Assembly (NCBI RefSeq): GCF_000520955.1
Contig: NZ_JACC01000035.1
Span: 1 to 64,000, forward strand
Origin: Aquimarina pacifica
GTDB taxonomy: Bacteria; Bacteroidota; Bacteroidia; Flavobacteriales; Flavobacteriaceae
Direction of reading: 5' to 3'
DNA: 64,000 nt
Shown here: positions 29,273 through 39,327 of the stretch, in pieces
How the letters are laid out: each line of letters starts with the position of its first letter
Numbering within the stretch: the stretch's first letter is position 1
The notes under the pieces: model-generated
The model's database searches: none
Seen by the model: only the letters and a program-made list of their open reading frames with translations
Told to the model about the DNA's origin: nothing
Made by a program: the position numbers and the translations under genes

Positions 29273-30082
29273 TTGAGTTGATGACATTATCTTAAAGTGT
29301 TCTAGATAACTTTATGCCATCCTAAGGTAGTATCAAATTAAACCCATCGAAGAATAACTATTTTTTATATCTCTAAACACACAATCTTCTATTTCAATTG
29401 TCGAAGAACTGTAGTGTCATACACCTTGATTTCTTACCTAACCATTGCAGAAGTTTATCTGATCCTATTTATGTGCTATGTTGGCAACATATATCAATAT
29501 ATCGATAAATTTTACAGTCAAAACTCCAAAATACGCTTCTGTCTCCAAAAGCAACTTAATTCGACCACAAATGGCATATTAACGTATTTTCTGTTGAAAG
29601 AATATCTGAAATAATAAATAATATCCAGTATACGTCTTAATATTCTAACAGAAGTATCCATTTCTTTTTGTGCTCCCATATCTATACTATTATTCATAGC
29701 GTTACGGTGAAAAAGAATTTTGGTATCCTAATAAAAGAAAGCAACTGCGTCTTTTTTTAACTTGGTTTAAATTAAAATTGTTGTAAACACCTATTGATTA
29801 CATGGTATTTCTTCTCCTCTTTTACAAAACGAAATGTCAATTTTTAAACGAATGTAAAGGTAGAATAATGTTAATAAAATTAACATATAAGACTAAAAAA
29901 GCATCTATTCTGTTAATTTTTTTAGCTTGTTAACCAAAAATTAACCTTCCTTAAGGCACAAGTATACCTTTTATAAACCTGTATCGGGTTAAAAAAATAC
30001 TTCACAAAACTTAATTTTATAATTCACAATGAAAAGAAAGTTAAAAGATCACAGTTCTTAAGTATTTAAAATAATATGCCTT
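29273..30082. other. 810-bp gap upstream of the polysaccharide lyase gene
   Basis: No long coding frame looks convincing on either strand. A 66-codon plus-strand frame at 29414-29614 has no protein-like features. A 59-residue minus-strand frame is listed separately. The last 200 bp is very AT-rich and probably carries the lyase promoter, but no perfect TAnnTTTG element was found. Confidence 0.5.
29518..29697 (-). CDS. Possible 59-residue small protein or gene remnant
   Basis: The minus-strand frame starts MNNSIDMGAQKEMDTSVRIL and continues with a basic, hydrophobic stretch (RRILDIIYYFRYSFNRKY). The start looks protein-like and the end does not, so it may be a truncated remnant. No family was recognised. 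Confidence 0.25.
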   Translation of the reverse strand: MNNSIDMGAQKEMDTSVRILRRILDIIYYFRYSFNRKYVNMPFVVELSCFWRQKRILEF

Positions 30083-33000
30083 ATGAAACACAATCAAAAA
30101 AAACTAAAAGATTCATTAAAGGACATTGTTCCTTTAGTAAATAAAGAGTTCTCTTTTATGGGAATGATCATCACAACGAGCGATCTGCAAAGGGTTCTAA
30201 TTATTGCCTTATTATTGACCAATTCGATAACACAAGCGCAAAACCCTTCTGACGTATTAGATTTATCGACCTGGAGTTTGACCTGGCCGGTTGATCAAAA
30301 CGGTAATGATAGTAGTGGAGCAACTACTTGTGAACAGATAAACAGAAATGCCGCAACTTGGGATCCCGATGAAATCACAGGTGTCATACCCGCAGCCTAT
30401 CAGGATTTTTTTGAGGCTGTTGGATCCGAGGTTGTTTTCAGGGCACCCGTATCCGGCGCAACTACAGGAGGTACCGATTATGCCAGAAGTGAGCTAAGAC
30501 AACAAATTCCGTTGGATGGTGTGTTAGGAAATAATTTTTGGTCCGTACAAAATGAACAGGAACTGGACGTAAGAGTTCGAGTGACTAACCTACCTAGTGT
30601 AAAACCTGCCGTTTCAATGGTACAAATTCATGCCTATAATGAAGATTACGAACCGCTACGTTTGCAATATGATGCCGAAACCGACGGTAATGGTCTTCAT
30701 ATTGTAATCAACGAATCCACTACCCATCCTAATATTGTTGATTACACCCTTGGGGATCAACTTAAAGTGAATGTCAAAGTAAATGAAGGTCGAATCTATT
30801 TAAGTCTTACTAATGAAAGTAAGCCCAATGCAGCCTCATATGCATTAGACTGGCTCTCTGGCAGAGAAAATTGTTACTTCAAGGTTGGGGCCTATGTACA
30901 ATCTAGCCATGTGCTAATGGATTGCAAACCTGATGATGGGTATACTACAAACCCGGACCCAGATGAATTTGCCGCAGTAGCCGTATCGGATATGTCAGTT
31001 ATTGTTAATGGGAGTGGAACTATTACTCCAACAGAACCTATCAACCCTACCCATGGACAGACAACGTACCTTCAAGAAAATTTTGATGACTATGATACCG
31101 ATGATTCTCTAGGAGATGGAGTTCCTTTTGTAGAATCAGGAATCTGGATTGATGGAGGTTCTAATGCATTTCTCAAATCCACCGAAAAATATAATGGAAA
31201 CAGGAGTTTTGTGATTTCTAAGTCAGACGAAACAAATACAGATCTAGAAAATCCAAAACCATACTATTCTTCTATCTATACAAAACCATTAGATTTTTCT
31301 GGAGCTACAGCAGCGGCATTGGACTTTAGATATTTGATAACTACAAAGACAGATGCGACGACTGGCGAACTACTTGTGCCAACAGGGTCTTTTAGTGCAG
31401 AAATATCGTTCGATGGCGGAGAAAATTTCGTTGACCTAGAGAATTTTATTATGGCGAATCAAACGATTATAAGTAATACCGGATCACTTTATGTAGTAGA
31501 TTGTAAAGCAGAATGTGATGTTACATATCCTGATGATAAGACTACAAGAGATGCCTGTAGAGCACAATGTGATGCTGATAAGGAAGACAATGCTATTCCT
31601 GCAGAAGAAACGCAACAATATTGGTCTTTAGCTTCTATCGTTATCCCACAAGAGCAGCTATCTAATATGACAGTTTTTAGAATCAAAAGCTACCTTGGTG
31701 CTAACGATGAGGCCTCTATATATCTAGATAACATCGTGCTCAGTTATGAAGGTACTGAACCTGATCTCAGTGAAAATACGATCACGGTAGCGGGGATTGC
31801 CGACCCTGCAACATCAGGAAGATCATTACTTCAGATTGATGGCATATCAAATACTTTCGAAGATTTTGATGCTATTGACGATTGGGGTATCTGGCAAGAT
31901 GGAGGTAGAAATGTATTTATTACCGGTTTCAACTCAGTAGATGAAAATGGTGTCGCATATGACAAAGATGCATGTGAGGTAGACCCAAGCCAATGTTCCT
32001 ATGGAGTGGGGATGCGTAGTTTCTTTTCAGGAAAATCAAATGGTACGGACGAGAATGGTGTTGATCTTGGATTTCAAAAATCTGCATATTCCTCTATCAT
32101 AACTCAAAATTTGGATCTCACTACGGTTTCGGGAAGTGTGGACCTAGAATTTTCTTTTATTTCTTATCAAATGAAATTAGCTGATCCGACTCAAGAAGAA
32201 CTCGAGGCTGCTGGAAACGTAAATCTTGTAAATATCGATGGCGAACCTATACTGGGATACGCTCCTGGACCTGATCGAGTAGAAATTTCTATATCTACGG
32301 ATTGCGGATATACTTCTAAACTGTTTAAAACACTTACCTTCGGTGAACACTTTATAAATGATGTTCGCCAGACAGTAAATTTTACTATTCCTGCAAATTT
32401 TATGGCTAGTGATGATGAAGCCGATCCAGAGAGTATACTCAATACAGATTTCTTAACAACAACAACTCAAATCAAAATTCAATGCTTCTCAGATACTGAT
32501 ACGCAACTGTTTTATATTGATGAAATCGGTTTATATACCTCGGGGGCTCAGGAATCTCCTAAGGGAACTCCAAGAGATTTGACATGGGCAAACTACCCAC
32601 AAACGATACTGACTGCAAATACCAGTTTTGACTCCTATGATCGCATCAATAGTAAGTTTTTAAGACAAGATGTTTATGAAAGTAACTCTTATCTTGGAGG
32701 TGATGGACTTTTTGAACAATTTGATGAAGAAACTGGTCAAATAGAATATATACCAGGACTATATGGTGCTGTAGAGCATCCTGATGACTGTGGTGATCAT
32801 ACCTATTTAGGCGATTGGGCTGAAGGTGAAAAACACATCGAACAAGAGTTTGATGCACAATTAGGAAAGTATGTGTTTAATTTTTATTCGCATCTTACGG
32901 CAGATACAGAACGTTGTCGTTATTTCGAGGGACAACAACCCGGTGAAGGTAAATATCAAGACCGACAACGTGTAGAGATCAAAACATATGATGATTCTGC

Positions 33001-35131
33001 AGACGAACAGTTATCCGTGCAGGGAGAAACTCATTTTTATGCTTGGAAAATGAAATTACCTGAAGGTTTTCAAGCTTCTAATAAATTTACACATTTGCAT
33101 CAAATAAAACCTGCCGGTGGAGAGCATAAAGGCATGCCTACTTTTACATTGACGGCAACTAGCAAGGTGGATCCTGCAGATGTAGATGGCGATCAAGAAG
33201 GGGATAGCGATGAAGGTCTTAGTGAGCTAAAGTTGCGTTATGCAGGCTTGTCAGAATCACAAGTGACCGCGGCAACCATAGATCTTGATGACTTAAAAGG
33301 ACGATGGATTCAGATTGTAGAAAAAATATTCTTTGGAGAATCCGACAAAGGTCGTTACGAAATTCTTATTTATGATCCAATCAATGGAAGCATTGATAAT
33401 CCATTACTAAGTTTTGAATCCTATAGTCTGCAAACCTGGAAAATTGGAGATACGGAAGGGGAAGATCCTGATAAATTTTTTGCGCGTCCAAAATGGGGTA
33501 TTTATAGAAGTACAGTAGAAGCTACAAAATTACGAGATGAAACTATTGGTTTTACAGATTTTGTATTACTAGAAGTGACCGATAGACAAGATGGACTTTA
33601 TGGAAACATAAAATCATTTGCAAAATATGCTGAGAGTATTCAGGGAGACGATATTGTAAACACTGACAGATATATCATCCAATTAGAGCCTAGTTCAGAA
33701 CCACTTATAATAAGTGATCCAGGCGTAAAATTTAACAGCCTATCTTATGATCGAGGATTCTACAAGGATGATTTTATTAATGTTGGTGGTTTAGGAGGTT
33801 TTGCTTTCAAAGCACAATCGACCATTTCTCAACCCGTAACGGTAGATAATTTGAGCTTTACTGTTCGTAGTAAAGCGGCAGATGATCTCGTAACCTTCTC
33901 AGTAACCGTGGGCGATCAAACTCAAGAATTCCAGTATCAGTCTACCAGTAATCAGGATTATCAGGTTTTTACTTTTGATGGGCCTTTTAGTTTTGAAAAT
34001 GCTGAACCTACAGAAATAGCTTTTGAAATCACAGCTAGTGAAAATAGCGAAACTGGAGATATCGCAAAATTTAGACTTTACGATATGACTTTTAATTATG
34101 ATGAATTTGCAATCAGCGAAATCTATGTAGATTATGATACCGATGTACAGAATGGCAATGGTACAGAGGCTGCTCCTTTTGGAAATATCCAATCAGCAAC
34201 AAACGCAATAGGCCAGGCCACAGGAGCATTAATCGTATATATTAGTGGGACTTTCCCAAACTCAGAATCTTTCAATTTGAACAATATAAATGAGCCTATT
34301 ACTTTCATTAGCGAAACAGGGTTTACTATAAAAAGTACAATTCAAGGCGGGACAACAGTATCTTCTGTAGGAGGGCTTTCTGGATTAGGAGCTACATTGT
34401 CGGATTCAGGATCCTTTACTATAGAACCCGATCGAACAGAATTAACAGGAGGAGCTACGGGTAACTCAAATGATCTCTTTATTGTCAATTCTGATGAAAG
34501 TGAAAACGATGCTAGTTTTCGTCTGCAAACTAAAGCAAATGGTGATAATAGGTATAGCGACTGGAATATAGCAGCAACAGCGCACCCTGCTCTGGGGAGT
34601 CGATTAAAGTTTGGTCTTTGGGAGGGTAACTCGCATAGCGATGATAACGAAAGAGAATTAGGGACAGAACATATGGCTATTTCATTAGATGGATATACCA
34701 TTGTTGAGAATGCTATGACCGTTGGAACAGAAACTTTAGTAGCAGGTTCAACATTAAGTATATCCGGAGCAGTATATATGTTGGGTCCGGTAGGATCTCC
34801 GGCAACTTCTAATATTTCAAGTCTCAAAGACAAATACTTATTAATGGTAGAAGGGGGGATTATAAGTGAGAATTATACAATTGCAAGTCCAGATAAATGG
34901 ATGGATGATGTGTTTAAAGATAAGTATAAGCTTCCATCACTTGATTCTGTAGATATTTTTATAAAAGAAAATGGTCATTTACCCGATGTCCCATCCGAAA
35001 AAGAAATCAAAACCAAAGGATATGATCTGCACGATATGAGTGTCATATTGCTTCAAAAAATCGAAGAGCTGACATTATATATTCTTGAAAATGAAAAGCT
35101 AATTAAGCGATTAGAATCATTAGAACATTAG
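30083..35131 (+). CDS. Giant multidomain polysaccharide lyase (PL7-like plus second lyase-like domain) with tail-fibre-like C-terminus
   Basis: The 1682-residue secreted protein has its hydrophobic signal segment at about residues 36-52, ending TQAQ; a start at Met26 or Met28 is possible. Residues ~57-310 resemble PL7 alginate lyase: RSELRQ (~135), QIHA (~181) and YFKVGAYVQ (~263). Two related beta-rich modules follow (~340-560 and ~590-835; each has GIWxDGG). Residues ~846-1165 resemble heparin-lyase/PL20-type jelly rolls (RVEIKTYDD, THLHQIKP, KWGIYRS). A beta domain and a short repeat with DYDTDVQNGNGTEAAPFGNI come next. Residues ~1458-1682 form an NSDE module plus a tail-fibre-like domain ending in a coiled coil. 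No T9SS sorting domain is present. The role is probably degradation of alginate-like polyuronates at the cell surface. Domain assignments are from motifs only. Confidence 0.8.
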   Translation: MKHNQKKLKDSLKDIVPLVNKEFSFMGMIITTSDLQRVLIIALLLTNSITQAQNPSDVLDLSTWSLTWPVDQNGNDSSGATTCEQINRNAATWDPDEITGVIPAAYQDFFEAVGSEVVFRAPVSGATTGGTDYARSELRQQIPLDGVLGNNFWSVQNEQELDVRVRVTNLPSVKPAVSMVQIHAYNEDYEPLRLQYDAETDGNGLHIVINESTTHPNIVDYTLGDQLKVNVKVNEGRIYLSLTNESKPNAASYALDWLSGRENCYFKVGAYVQSSHVLMDCKPDDGYTTNPDPDEFAAVAVSDMSVIVNGSGTITPTEPINPTHGQTTYLQENFDDYDTDDSLGDGVPFVESGIWIDGGSNAFLKSTEKYNGNRSFVISKSDETNTDLENPKPYYSSIYTKPLDFSGATAAALDFRYLITTKTDATTGELLVPTGSFSAEISFDGGENFVDLENFIMANQTIISNTGSLYVVDCKAECDVTYPDDKTTRDACRAQCDADKEDNAIPAEETQQYWSLASIVIPQEQLSNMTVFRIKSYLGANDEASIYLDNIVLSYEGTEPDLSENTITVAGIADPATSGRSLLQIDGISNTFEDFDAIDDWGIWQDGGRNVFITGFNSVDENGVAYDKDACEVDPSQCSYGVGMRSFFSGKSNGTDENGVDLGFQKSAYSSIITQNLDLTTVSGSVDLEFSFISYQMKLADPTQEELEAAGNVNLVNIDGEPILGYAPGPDRVEISISTDCGYTSKLFKTLTFGEHFINDVRQTVNFTIPANFMASDDEADPESILNTDFLTTTTQIKIQCFSDTDTQLFYIDEIGLYTSGAQESPKGTPRDLTWANYPQTILTANTSFDSYDRINSKFLRQDVYESNSYLGGDGLFEQFDEETGQIEYIPGLYGAVEHPDDCGDHTYLGDWAEGEKHIEQEFDAQLGKYVFNFYSHLTADTERCRYFEGQQPGEGKYQDRQRVEIKTYDDSADEQLSVQGETHFYAWKMKLPEGFQASNKFTHLHQIKPAGGEHKGMPTFTLTATSKVDPADVDGDQEGDSDEGLSELKLRYAGLSESQVTAATIDLDDLKGRWIQIVEKIFFGESDKGRYEILIYDPINGSIDNPLLSFESYSLQTWKIGDTEGEDPDKFFARPKWGIYRSTVEATKLRDETIGFTDFVLLEVTDRQDGLYGNIKSFAKYAESIQGDDIVNTDRYIIQLEPSSEPLIISDPGVKFNSLSYDRGFYKDDFINVGGLGGFAFKAQSTISQPVTVDNLSFTVRSKAADDLVTFSVTVGDQTQEFQYQSTSNQDYQVFTFDGPFSFENAEPTEIAFEITASENSETGDIAKFRLYDMTFNYDEFAISEIYVDYDTDVQNGNGTEAAPFGNIQSATNAIGQATGALIVYISGTFPNSESFNLNNINEPITFISETGFTIKSTIQGGTTVSSVGGLSGLGATLSDSGSFTIEPDRTELTGGATGNSNDLFIVNSDESENDASFRLQTKANGDNRYSDWNIAATAHPALGSRLKFGLWEGNSHSDDNERELGTEHMAISLDGYTIVENAMTVGTETLVAGSTLSISGAVYMLGPVGSPATSNISSLKDKYLLMVEGGIISENYTIASPDKWMDDVFKDKYKLPSLDSVDIFIKENGHLPDVPSEKEIKTKGYDLHDMSVILLQKIEELTLYILENEKLIKRLESLEH

Positions 35132-35186
35132 GAAATGAGCAAAAAATAAGATTCGAAACACTGCTAAAATTTAAAAAAAATAAAAA

Positions 35187-35948
35187 ATGAAAAACTATAA
35201 AATCATGCAATTAGGTGTTCTGCTAATGCTTTTTGCAATACAATGGATGAGTGCTCAGGAAACATTAAATGCCTCTACATTTGGAGATGAGAGTGATCTC
35301 TATATTATCAACTCTGATGAAGGTGAAAATGATGCTGCACTTAGAATACAAACCAAAATTGATGTTGGTGACCTATATAACGATTGGGTAATATGGAATA
35401 ATCAAATGAATGGAGACCTGAATTTTTCGGTCTTTAGATCTCCAACACATGATGATACAGATGAGAGCAATTCGGGAGAGGTGCACCTAAAAATTAACAA
35501 AGAAGGAGTTGTATCTGTAAAGAATCTATTTACAGTAGGTACTGGAACATATCTTAATGATGTTTCTATGATCGTTGGAGGGGGAACCCACATAGGACGC
35601 TATGAGGGGTATAGTTCACTTAGCAACATTGAAGATCAATATCAATTATTTGTCGAAAAAGGTATTGTCAGTGATACTTTTTATCTGTCAGAGGTACCAA
35701 GTTGGGCAGACTATGTATTCTCAAAAGACTACAAGCTACCCAGTTTAGCATCTGTAGAAAATTTTATTCAAAAAAATGGTCATTTACCAGAGGTACCCTC
35801 AGAAAAAGAAATTCTTACAGAAGGGTATCAGCTACACGATATGAATGTAACGTTTTTACAAAAGATCGAAGAACTTACTTTGTATACAATCCAACAACGA
35901 AAGTTATTAGAGCAATTGTTGGATAATGTAGAAAAAAATAATCAGTAA
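35187..35948 (+). CDS. Secreted tail-fibre-like protein, paralogue of the lyase C-terminus
   Basis: The 253-residue protein has a signal peptide (ending WMSAQ) and then essentially only the C-terminal module of the preceding lyase. It shows DLYIINSDEGENDAALRIQT, then DYVFSKDYKLPSLASVENFI, NGHLPEVPSEKEI and the coiled-coil FLQKIEELTLYTIQQ. The domain is common at the end of Bacteroidota surface and tail-fibre-like proteins. It starts 55 bp after the lyase gene, suggesting an operon. It could co-assemble with the lyase through the coiled coil; this is inference. Confidence 0.75.
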   Translation: MKNYKIMQLGVLLMLFAIQWMSAQETLNASTFGDESDLYIINSDEGENDAALRIQTKIDVGDLYNDWVIWNNQMNGDLNFSVFRSPTHDDTDESNSGEVHLKINKEGVVSVKNLFTVGTGTYLNDVSMIVGGGTHIGRYEGYSSLSNIEDQYQLFVEKGIVSDTFYLSEVPSWADYVFSKDYKLPSLASVENFIQKNGHLPEVPSEKEILTEGYQLHDMNVTFLQKIEELTLYTIQQRKLLEQLLDNVEKNNQ

Positions 35949-35965
35949 CCATCAAATAGAAAAAT

Positions 35966-36772
35966 ATGAAAACTAAATATATAAACAGTAGTTACCACAG
36001 ATATATCCTGTTCGTATTTATCACCTTAGCAAGTACATTAGGATGGGGGCAAGATTTAACAGGTGGATTAACAGGGACAAGGAGTGATTTTTTTATTATT
36101 AATAGCGATGAATCCGAAAATGATGCAGGTATACGATTACAAACAAGAGAAGGCGAATCGTATTCTGATTGGACCATATGGACAGACTCTTTTGGAGGAG
36201 AGCTTAATATTTCTTCATGGCGAAATACTTTTCATAATGATGATATCGAATATGAACCAGGAGATACCCGTTTATCTATCCATCCAGATACCAAACAGAC
36301 AATTCTATACAATGCATTATCAATAGGCAATGATGTAATTAAGGGTAACTCTGAATTGAGTGTTTTTGGGGTCACTTACATTTCAGAAAAAAATCAAGAA
36401 CCTAGAGGATTTAATGTAGGTTCCCATGCTGACAACTATTTGTTATGGGTTGAGACGGGTATTGTATCCGACGATCTAGCTATTATAAATGTAGAACATT
36501 GGTCCGATCATGTTTTCGAGGAGAATTATGAATTAAAAGACCTCGATGCACTAGAAGAATTTATCAAGAAAAACGGACATTTACCCAATATCCCATCAGA
36601 AAAAGAAATTTTAAAAGAAGGCTACAGCATCCATGACATGAATGCACGTTTTCTTGAAAAAATAGAAGAACTCACGCTATATAGTATCGAGCAAAACAAA
36701 AAAATCAATGCTTTATTAAAAGCTCAGGGTTTGCAAGATCAAATCAAACAAAGCACTACTCAAAAAAACTAA
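35966..36772 (+). CDS. Secreted tail-fibre-like protein, second paralogue
   Basis: The 268-residue protein has a signal peptide ending GWGQ, the shared module DFFIINSDESENDAGIRLQT, and the end module HVFEENYELKDLDALEEFI, NGHLPNIPSEKEI and FLEKIEELTLYSIEQ. It begins 17 bp after the previous paralogue. The three consecutive copies indicate local duplication. Function is unknown beyond probable oligomerisation or surface display. Confidence 0.75.
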   Translation: MKTKYINSSYHRYILFVFITLASTLGWGQDLTGGLTGTRSDFFIINSDESENDAGIRLQTREGESYSDWTIWTDSFGGELNISSWRNTFHNDDIEYEPGDTRLSIHPDTKQTILYNALSIGNDVIKGNSELSVFGVTYISEKNQEPRGFNVGSHADNYLLWVETGIVSDDLAIINVEHWSDHVFEENYELKDLDALEEFIKKNGHLPNIPSEKEILKEGYSIHDMNARFLEKIEELTLYSIEQNKKINALLKAQGLQDQIKQSTTQKN

Positions 36773-36776
36773 ACAT

Positions 36777-37373
36777 ATGAAAACTATAATTTTAAAGATA
36801 GTATGTACCATACCAGCACTGCTATTGTGCTTGTCTATACAGTCACAAGTAGATCTAGATGCAGATGATCATAATTTTCTAGATCCATATGATGATAATG
36901 GAGATAAATGGTTTGAAGATATTCAAGACCGTAGGGATTTTTTTAACAACTTAGTCGCTGCTATAAAAACTAATGACGAACTATATGGTGATATGGGCTT
37001 TGTGTCAATTACGGAAGATCTTTTTATAGCTAGTGTAAGAACGGATGATGATAGAGTATATGATGATAAAAACTATTTTCTTACTTTCTCTACGATCTAT
37101 GATAGTTTTTCAAGATCTGAAACTATTTGTTGTACTAATAGTTTAGAACTCGATTATTACAGAATTCATTTTTTTATCGGATCTAATATTTCGGAAGCTC
37201 AAATTGAAGTTAATAGTCAAGTGCCAGCTGCATTGTCTAATTGGAGCGATACATTTGCAACGGATAATTTTGAATTAGATTTAATAGAGTCGAATGCTTT
37301 AAAGAGCGAATGGCTTGAACTAGTTCCTCCTTTACAATCATCCCTAAATTCTCTTTACATTACTGGAAAATGA
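36777..37373 (+). CDS. Secreted protein of unknown function in the lyase operon
   Basis: The 198-residue protein begins 4 bp after the previous stop, so it belongs to the same operon. It has a signal peptide (MKTIILKIVCTIPALLLCLSIQSQ) followed by an acidic stretch, VDLDADDHNFLDPYDDNGDKW. Two adjacent Cys residues occur in TICCTN. No known domain or T9SS tail is recognised. Confidence 0.65.
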   Translation: MKTIILKIVCTIPALLLCLSIQSQVDLDADDHNFLDPYDDNGDKWFEDIQDRRDFFNNLVAAIKTNDELYGDMGFVSITEDLFIASVRTDDDRVYDDKNYFLTFSTIYDSFSRSETICCTNSLELDYYRIHFFIGSNISEAQIEVNSQVPAALSNWSDTFATDNFELDLIESNALKSEWLELVPPLQSSLNSLYITGK

Positions 37374-37510
37374 AAATAGAATAGCTGTTACTTTTTAAGG
37401 TTTCCTCTATAACCATTGTATATGGAGGTAACAATACTATATCAAGAAAACAACATTGATTTAGTAGGTCCACAAAGCTTGGATGATTAAATCGTTAAAA
37501 AATAAATACC

Positions 37511-39082
37511 ATGAAAAATAGTATCAAAAAACAGAATATTAAAATTTGGCTAATTCTAATAGCCCTAATGACTTTACCAGTTACCATTCAATCTCAATTT
37601 CTTGTGGAATCTGACGGGACATATGTAATTACATCTAAAACTCATGAGTTGGACTATAAGCCAATAGTTGCTTCTCCTGAATGGTTCAAAGGTTTTTTTA
37701 GAACTTTAGCTTTATTTGTTACAAATGATAAGACCGAATGTGAATTAGATAGCGCTATCCTGGGACAAAAAATCAAACTTCACATCTACTACCCTACACC
37801 AGATAATGCTCATAATCAGGACAACTACGACCTACCTGTTATAGTTTTTGGTTATGGAGGTGGTTTTTTAAATAAATGGGCAGCTCCTCAAGGTATTCCA
37901 CCAGGGAATGATTACAAGGTTCCTGAATATTTTGCTAAACGTGGGTATATTGTAATTGCCCCAGAATATCGAATTGGTATAGACCTACATAATGCACAGC
38001 TTGCCGAACGTGCTATATGGAGAGCTGTTCAGGATTTACGAGTTACTATTAGGTATGCTCGAGCATACGTAAGTGATAATCTCGTAAAAGCAGATACAAA
38101 CGCACCCTTAACGTATTTGGGATGGAGTTCCGGAGGTTTTATGGGATTACATAATCTTTACCTCAGGGATACGGGTACCAACAGGCCTATTTCTACTACC
38201 GACAGTTTAGAAGTAGATTATGATGTTTCAAATTGGTTTTTGTCAACTGTTCCAATAGAAGGCAGTACTTATGATCTTGGCACACTGGATGCACCCAGAC
38301 ATGGTAAGGGTGATGATGATTTTACAAATTATTACCCAGAGTTGCAAGGTGATCCTGTTCAGGACATTAGTGTAATCGTTTCAGGAGCTTTAGGGAAACT
38401 GAATTGGATAGGCACAATACCCGATTCAACAACTACGGGAAGACCTAAAGCTCTTATGATGATGCAGCATAGACAAGATGGAGTAGTTCCCTCTGGAAAA
38501 GGTAAGGCATATCAAGGTTTTTCTTTTTTTCAGAACGATTCTTTTCAATACCCTGAAGTGAATGGTACTTTTGCAATCGATGAGTATTTTACTAATAACC
38601 CGGATTATAGACCCCAAATATATGAATTTTTAGAGGTAACTCAGGGCTGTGCTAATGCTAATTGTGTGGAAGGTAATGCGGGTGGAGATACTGGACCATT
38701 GGGTAAACAAACCTGGTATCACGATCCGATGGAATATGCCTCGAATCTCGCGGTAATGGGAAAAATAGAAAGCTTTATAGAAGCAAGTATTGATAGTCTA
38801 AGTTCTGGAAGTAAATTAGCTAAAACACCTCTACTAGATAAAGGACAATCAGACCTGTACCCTAATCCAACACTTGATTATGTTAATATAAAAATGACCG
38901 ACAAAAAAGTATCAGAATTTAGAATTTATGATATTAGTGGAAATCTTTTATTAAGTCAAGAAATTAGTAACACTAATGATGAAACCTTGCAAATTGATGT
39001 TAGCAATTTTTCTGAAGGTATATATATGTTACACCTATTTACTGACACAGAAATCGAATTTTATAAAATTGCAAAACAATAG
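37511..39082 (+). CDS. Secreted alpha/beta hydrolase (esterase-like) with T9SS type A sorting domain
   Basis: The 523-residue protein has a signal peptide ending IQSQ. Its alpha/beta-hydrolase core shows GYGGGF (~114, oxyanion region, with Tyr where many relatives have His), YRIGIDLHNAQLAERAIWRA and the nucleophile elbow GWSSGG (Ser ~207). A candidate His is in WYHDPMEYA. The last ~75 residues are a T9SS type A domain: DLYPNPTLDYVNIKMT, FRIYDISGNLLL and FSEGIYMLHLF. A likely role is deacylation or de-esterification of a polysaccharide near the cell surface; the substrate is not known. It follows the lyase operon after 137 bp. Confidence 0.85.
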   Translation: MKNSIKKQNIKIWLILIALMTLPVTIQSQFLVESDGTYVITSKTHELDYKPIVASPEWFKGFFRTLALFVTNDKTECELDSAILGQKIKLHIYYPTPDNAHNQDNYDLPVIVFGYGGGFLNKWAAPQGIPPGNDYKVPEYFAKRGYIVIAPEYRIGIDLHNAQLAERAIWRAVQDLRVTIRYARAYVSDNLVKADTNAPLTYLGWSSGGFMGLHNLYLRDTGTNRPISTTDSLEVDYDVSNWFLSTVPIEGSTYDLGTLDAPRHGKGDDDFTNYYPELQGDPVQDISVIVSGALGKLNWIGTIPDSTTTGRPKALMMMQHRQDGVVPSGKGKAYQGFSFFQNDSFQYPEVNGTFAIDEYFTNNPDYRPQIYEFLEVTQGCANANCVEGNAGGDTGPLGKQTWYHDPMEYASNLAVMGKIESFIEASIDSLSSGSKLAKTPLLDKGQSDLYPNPTLDYVNIKMTDKKVSEFRIYDISGNLLLSQEISNTNDETLQIDVSNFSEGIYMLHLFTDTEIEFYKIAKQ

Positions 39083-39100
39083 TCCAAATACGTTTGCTTA

Positions 39101-39143
39101 AAAAAGTCTTGTAAAATTATTATAATTTTACAAGACTTTTTTT
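39101..39143 (+). terminator. Strong terminator after the esterase gene
   Basis: A near-perfect 20-bp stem (arms around AAAAGTCTTGTAAAATTA) is followed by seven T residues. It lies 19 bp after the esterase stop and ends the plus-strand secretome block. Confidence 0.85.
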
Positions 39144-39327
39144 ACATCTTAGTCTATTTTATATAGCATCAGCCACCAATAGTTCGTGTTGTATATTTTT
39201 GGTAATAGCCCTCAGAAACATGGATGCTATAACATTCTTATATGTATTCTAATATTCTAACGCCTCCTTGAGCACTTCTTCCTCTACCTACCTCATACAT
39301 AAAAACAAGAAATTAAATAGATATTCG

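Noticed and set aside
29414-29614. 66-codon plus-strand frame after the CPXCG gene
   Set aside because: No promoter, no family and aromatic-rich random-looking sequence; an opposing small frame is equally likely.
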